A stretch of 64,000 bases of DNA from Defluviicoccus sp. (GTDB lineage: Bacteria; Pseudomonadota; Alphaproteobacteria; Rhodospirillales; Defluviicoccaceae): NCBI GenBank assembly GCA_029624735.1, contig JARSSM010000011.1, positions 136,495 to 200,494 of the forward strand, in the 5' to 3' direction. Shown here one piece after another: positions 61,190 to 64,000 of this stretch. A model generated the notes under the pieces. It searched no databases and was not told the origin of the DNA. It saw only the letters and a program-made list of their open reading frames with translations. Position numbers and translations under genes: made by a program. Position 1 is the stretch's first letter; each line of letters opens with the position of its first letter.

Positions 61190-61555
61190 TTAGCCGCCGA
61201 TCTGCATGTGATCGGTGTCGAGCGGTTCGGGATAGACGCTAAGCAACTCCTCCAATGCCTCGGCGCGGAAGCGCTCGCACTGGGCGATGATCTCGCGCTC
61301 CGCCACCCGAACGCCGGCGGCGGCGAAATCGCGTTCGATCTTGGCAATGACGGCATGCGTCTCGGGATGGTCGAGATTGTACAGCACGAGGGCTTGCGCA
61401 TAGTCGCCGGCCTTGCTGCCGGCCAAGCCCATCCGCTCGGCGGCCCAGGCCCCCAGACGCCGGTTGCAGCGGCTTTGCGCCTTGAACTGGCGCTCCTCGT
61501 CGAGCTTAAACTTGGCTTCGTGGCTTTTCTCGATTTCCCGGAACGCGTCGGTCAT
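61190..61555 (-). CDS. F1-ATPase inhibitor zeta subunit (DUF1476)
   Basis: 121 aa, four-helix alphaproteobacterial protein; in Paracoccus this family inhibits ATP hydrolysis by the F1-ATPase. Recognised by the inhibitory N-terminus MTDAFREIEKSHEAKFKLDE and the body SRCNRRLGAWAAERMGL with FRAEALEELL. The gene is alone on its strand. Confidence 0.9.
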   Translation of the reverse strand: MTDAFREIEKSHEAKFKLDEERQFKAQSRCNRRLGAWAAERMGLAGSKAGDYAQALVLYNLDHPETHAVIAKIERDFAAAGVRVAEREIIAQCERFRAEALEELLSVYPEPLDTDHMQIGG

Positions 61556-61692
61556 TCGCTGTCCTCCTGCCTACCCGCCGGAGATTATGGCGATCGCGAA
61601 GCGAGAGCAATGACGTGACATCCGAACGCCGACAAGTTTTCGCAGGTGCGGCATTCTGCCGCCGCGCGCTGAAGCAGGGGTGAGACAAGAAC

Positions 61693-62463
61693 ATGTGCTC
61701 CGTCGTCATCCTCAGGCGGCCCGGCCATCCGTGGCCAGTCCTCATCGCCGCCAATCGTGACGAAATGGCGAACCGGCCGTGGCTGGCGCCGGGGCGGCAC
61801 TGGCCGGCGCAGACGGACGTGATCGGCGGCCTTGACGTGCTTGCAGGCGGTTCGTGGCTGGCAATCAACGACACCGGCGTCATCTGCGGCGTGCTCAACC
61901 GGATGAACACGCTCGGCCCGGCACCGAACCTCTCGAGCCGGGGCGACCTGCCGATTACGGCGCTGCAGCATGCCAACGCCGAGGCCGCTGCGGACGCCTT
62001 GGCCGCGCTCGACCCCGGCCGCTTCCGCCCGTTCAATGCCTTCGTCATCGACCGCACGAGCGGCTATTGGCTGCGCGCACTGCCCGGCGCCCCCAGCTGC
62101 GGCGGGGCGGCAGCGCGCATCGAGCGGACACCGCTGCCCGACGGGCTGTCGATGCTGACCGCATTCGATCTCAACGACGAGAGCTCGCCGCGGATCGGAC
62201 GCTTTCTGCCGCGTTTTGCCGCCGCGCCGGCGCCGGACCCCGACCGGGATGACTGGCAGGCGTGGCGCACGCTGCTCGCCGACCGCAGCGCCGATCCCGG
62301 TGCCGGCCCCGGCGGCGCGATGACGGTGGTCACCCCGACCGGCTTCGGCACCGTATCCTCCTCGCTGCTGGCACTAGGCGATGAGGCGAACGACGGGCGC
62401 GCGACGATTTGGCTGTTCGCTGCCGGCCGGCCGGGCGAAACGGCGTTCACGCGGGCGGTGTAA
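61693..62463 (+). CDS. NRDE/TANGO2 family protein
   Basis: 256 aa. MCSVVILRRPGHPWPVLIAA begins with the nucleophile-type Cys2; the name-giving AANRDE follows, then GGLDVLAGGSWLAINDTGVI and NRMNTLGP. The family may have an Ntn-hydrolase-like fold, function unsettled (heme handling has been proposed for animal TANGO2). Upstream of purC. Confidence 0.9.
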   Translation: MCSVVILRRPGHPWPVLIAANRDEMANRPWLAPGRHWPAQTDVIGGLDVLAGGSWLAINDTGVICGVLNRMNTLGPAPNLSSRGDLPITALQHANAEAAADALAALDPGRFRPFNAFVIDRTSGYWLRALPGAPSCGGAAARIERTPLPDGLSMLTAFDLNDESSPRIGRFLPRFAAAPAPDPDRDDWQAWRTLLADRSADPGAGPGGAMTVVTPTGFGTVSSSLLALGDEANDGRATIWLFAAGRPGETAFTRAV

Positions 62464-62483
62464 ACGCTGATCAGCGCATTCAA

Positions 62484-62512
62484 TTGTTTTGCTGGGGTTG
62501 CCTTGCTATATC
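62484..62512 (+). promoter_or_regulatory. Candidate promoter for purC
   Basis: -35 TTGTTT (62484-62489), 17-base spacer, -10 TATATC (62507-62512), about 50 bases before ATG 62563. Confidence 0.45.
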
Positions 62513-62562
62513 AGCATCTCTCCCTGTCCGCCGTCAGGGATGACGGTTTCGGATGAGCGCAA

Positions 62563-63327
62563 ATGGCCCGCCGCAGACAGATTTTTGAAGGCCAAGCCAA
62601 GATACTCTTTGAAGGACCCGAGCCAGGGACATTGGTTCAGTACTTCAAGGACGATGTGACGACGCTCAATGTCAAGAGCCGAGGCATCATTACTGGCAAG
62701 GGCGTCCTAAATAATCGCATATCTGAATACTTGTTGACGCGACTTGGTGAGATTGGTGTCTCTACTTACTTCGTTCGCCGCCTGAACATGCGCGAACAAC
62801 TTGTTCGTGAGGTCGAACCGATACCGATCGAAGTCATCATGCGCAACATCGCTGCCGGGTCTTTTGCACGCCGCTTCGGCATGGCGGAAGGAACCCCCCT
62901 GCCGCGCTCGATCGTCGAATATTACTACAAGTCTGACGAACTTGAACATCCGATGATCTCGGAAGAGCATATTACGGCTTTCGGCTGGGCAACGCCGCAG
63001 GAAATCGACGAGATGATGTCGCTGGCGCTGCGCATCAATGATTTCCTGAGCGGGCTGTTCCTCGGCATCAGCATGCGGTTGATGGACCTGAAGATCGAAT
63101 TCGGCCGGCTGTGGGAGGATGAGCAGGTGCGAATCATCCTTGCGGACGAGGTCTGCCCAGATTCGTGCCGGCTGTGGGATCTGCGCACCAACCAGCGCCT
63201 CGACCAGAAGCGGCATTCGGGCGACTTCGGCGATCTGGCCGATGCCTACCAGGAGGTTGCGCGCCGGCTCGGCATCCTGCCCGAGAGCGGCCCTTCCGAC
63301 ATCAAAGGCCCGGACACGCTGCAATAG
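62563..63327 (+). CDS. purC: Phosphoribosylaminoimidazole-succinocarboxamide synthase
   Basis: 254 aa; makes SAICAR from CAIR and aspartate. [59 protein letters not shown] and [15 protein letters not shown] are typical. The first 350 bases use many A/T-ending codons (ATT, CTT, GGT, TCT) unlike the rest of the gene. Leads a purC-purS-purQ run. Confidence 0.95.
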   Translation: MARRRQIFEGQAKILFEGPEPGTLVQYFKDDVTTLNVKSRGIITGKGVLNNRISEYLLTRLGEIGVSTYFVRRLNMREQLVREVEPIPIEVIMRNIAAGSFARRFGMAEGTPLPRSIVEYYYKSDELEHPMISEEHITAFGWATPQEIDEMMSLALRINDFLSGLFLGISMRLMDLKIEFGRLWEDEQVRIILADEVCPDSCRLWDLRTNQRLDQKRHSGDFGDLADAYQEVARRLGILPESGPSDIKGPDTLQ

Positions 63328-63369
63328 CGCACCTTAAGAGGTTTAACGGTGGAGAGAGGGACACAGCCG

Positions 63370-63615
63370 GTGATCAAGGCTAGGGTGCACGTCGGGCTGA
63401 AGGCGGGAGTCCTCGACCCTCAGGGCAAGGCGGTCGAACACTCCTTGCATGCGCTGGGATTCGCGGGCGTGCACGGCGTGCGCACAGCGAAGTCGTTTGA
63501 CCTCGTTCTCGATGAGACTGACCCCGGCAAGGCGCGCACGACCGTCGAGGCGATGTGCCAGCAGTTGCTCGCCAACACGGTCATCGAAACCTATCGCATT
63601 GACATCGAAGGATGA
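63370..63615 (+). CDS. purS: Phosphoribosylformylglycinamidine synthase subunit PurS
   Basis: 81-aa small subunit of the three-part FGAM synthase. [33 protein letters not shown] and [16 protein letters not shown] are diagnostic. Start set at GTG 63370 behind GGAGAGAGGG; a GTG at 63349 would add seven residues not usual for the family. ATGA overlap at its end leads into purQ. Confidence 0.93.
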   Translation: MIKARVHVGLKAGVLDPQGKAVEHSLHALGFAGVHGVRTAKSFDLVLDETDPGKARTTVEAMCQQLLANTVIETYRIDIEG

Positions 63616-63626
63616 CGGCGGGCGCC

Positions 63627-64000
63627 ATGAACACCGGCGTCATCGTTTTCCCGGGCTCGAACTGCGACCGCGACGTCGCCCTCGCGCTGGCCCGCGCTGC
63701 CGGCCGGCCACCGGTGATGGTCTGGCATAAGGAAACGACGCTGCCGCCGCTCGACCTGATCGTCGTCCCCGGCGGCTTTTCCTTTGGCGACTACCTGCGC
63801 GCCGGTGCGATCGCCGCCCATTCGCCCGTCATCCGCGCCGTCAAGGAGCGTGCAGCCGCTGGCGTGCCGGTGCTCGGCATCTGCAACGGCTTCCAGGTGC
63901 TGACCGAATGCGGGCTCCTGCCCGGCGTCTTGATGCGTAACCGGGACCTGCGGTTCATCTGCCGCGACGTGTTCTTGCGCGTCGATAACGCAGCCTGCCG
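63627..64000 (+). CDS. purQ: FGAM synthase glutaminase subunit PurQ, 5' part
   Basis: Class I glutamine amidotransferase that feeds ammonia to PurL. The window ends inside the gene after 124 codons. [20 protein letters not shown] opens it, [18 protein letters not shown] follows, and the nucleophile Cys is in [14 protein letters not shown] 63627 fits homologues; ATG 63612, overlapping the purS stop, would add five residues. Confidence 0.95.
   Translation, partial: MNTGVIVFPGSNCDRDVALALARAAGRPPVMVWHKETTLPPLDLIVVPGGFSFGDYLRAGAIAAHSPVIRAVKERAAAGVPVLGICNGFQVLTECGLLPGVLMRNRDLRFICRDVFLRVDNAAC

Overview
The window is a high-GC, gene-dense chromosomal segment of an alphaproteobacterium, most likely a Rhodospirillales relative. 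The evidence is the set of alphaproteobacterial families (DUF1476 F1-ATPase inhibitor zeta, DUF4167, a phasin, separate PurS/PurQ, UbiK, NDUFAF7-like methyltransferase), the frequent ATGA/GTGA gene overlaps, and the many palindromic intergenic repeats. Two respiratory uptake modules (formate and H2) and polyhydroxyalkanoate storage suggest a metabolically versatile organism. No rRNA, integrase, plasmid gene or cas gene is visible.

Layout. 1-9,243: metal and molybdopterin genes (3' end of a TupA-type tungstate-binding protein, moaA, moeA) face a seven-gene minus-strand operon for a periplasmic Tat-exported formate dehydrogenase: TorD-like chaperone, small Tat protein, fdhA, fdhB, a 94-aa membrane protein, the cytochrome b subunit and a 41-aa membrane peptide. 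9,244-13,091: a repeat-rich island with REP palindromes, an intact REP-associated tyrosine transposase (RAYT), a CRISPR array of 22 repeats and 21 spacers without cas genes, an AT-rich candidate leader and a decayed second RAYT copy. 13,110-23,997: a MerR/carboxymuconolactone-decarboxylase pair, lgt and a MidA-like methyltransferase, ubiK, ybjN-like, proC, a TetR regulator, a phasin with a clear promoter and operator, a MarR-OmpR-EnvZ type regulatory operon, and ilvE. 24,042-34,502: a minus-strand run (pgsA, moaD, moaE, HAD phosphatase; uvrC; radC, map, sfsA), then comF, grxC, nitrilase and ubiG. 34,704-45,620: a long plus-strand housekeeping run (lysC, nitronate monooxygenase-like, ptsP, rodZ-like, ispG, hisS, prfA, prmC, DUF4167). 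45,663-50,701: a lone terminase-small-subunit-like gene, copA, chaC-like, murA. 50,723-51,356: tRNA-Thr(GGT) and a small gene. 51,449-57,188: a HybOABC-type membrane-bound [NiFe]-hydrogenase operon with its maturation protease. 57,189-57,890: a Fur-box-like site and three exact-period 117-bp hairpin repeats. 57,891-64,000: a DUF2062 gene, an MFS transporter, purB, DUF1476, a NRDE/TANGO2 protein, purC, purS and the start of purQ.

How the parts fit. TupA, MoaA, MoaD, MoaE and MoeA supply the metal-pterin cofactor needed by FdhA; the TorD-like protein would guard FdhA before Tat export; the cytochrome b subunits of both the formate dehydrogenase and the hydrogenase would pass electrons to the quinone pool. 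The parts least explained by known families are the CRISPR/RAYT island, the 117-bp hairpin array, the two small proteins of the formate dehydrogenase operon, and a MoaD whose essential Gly-Gly is followed by two extra residues.
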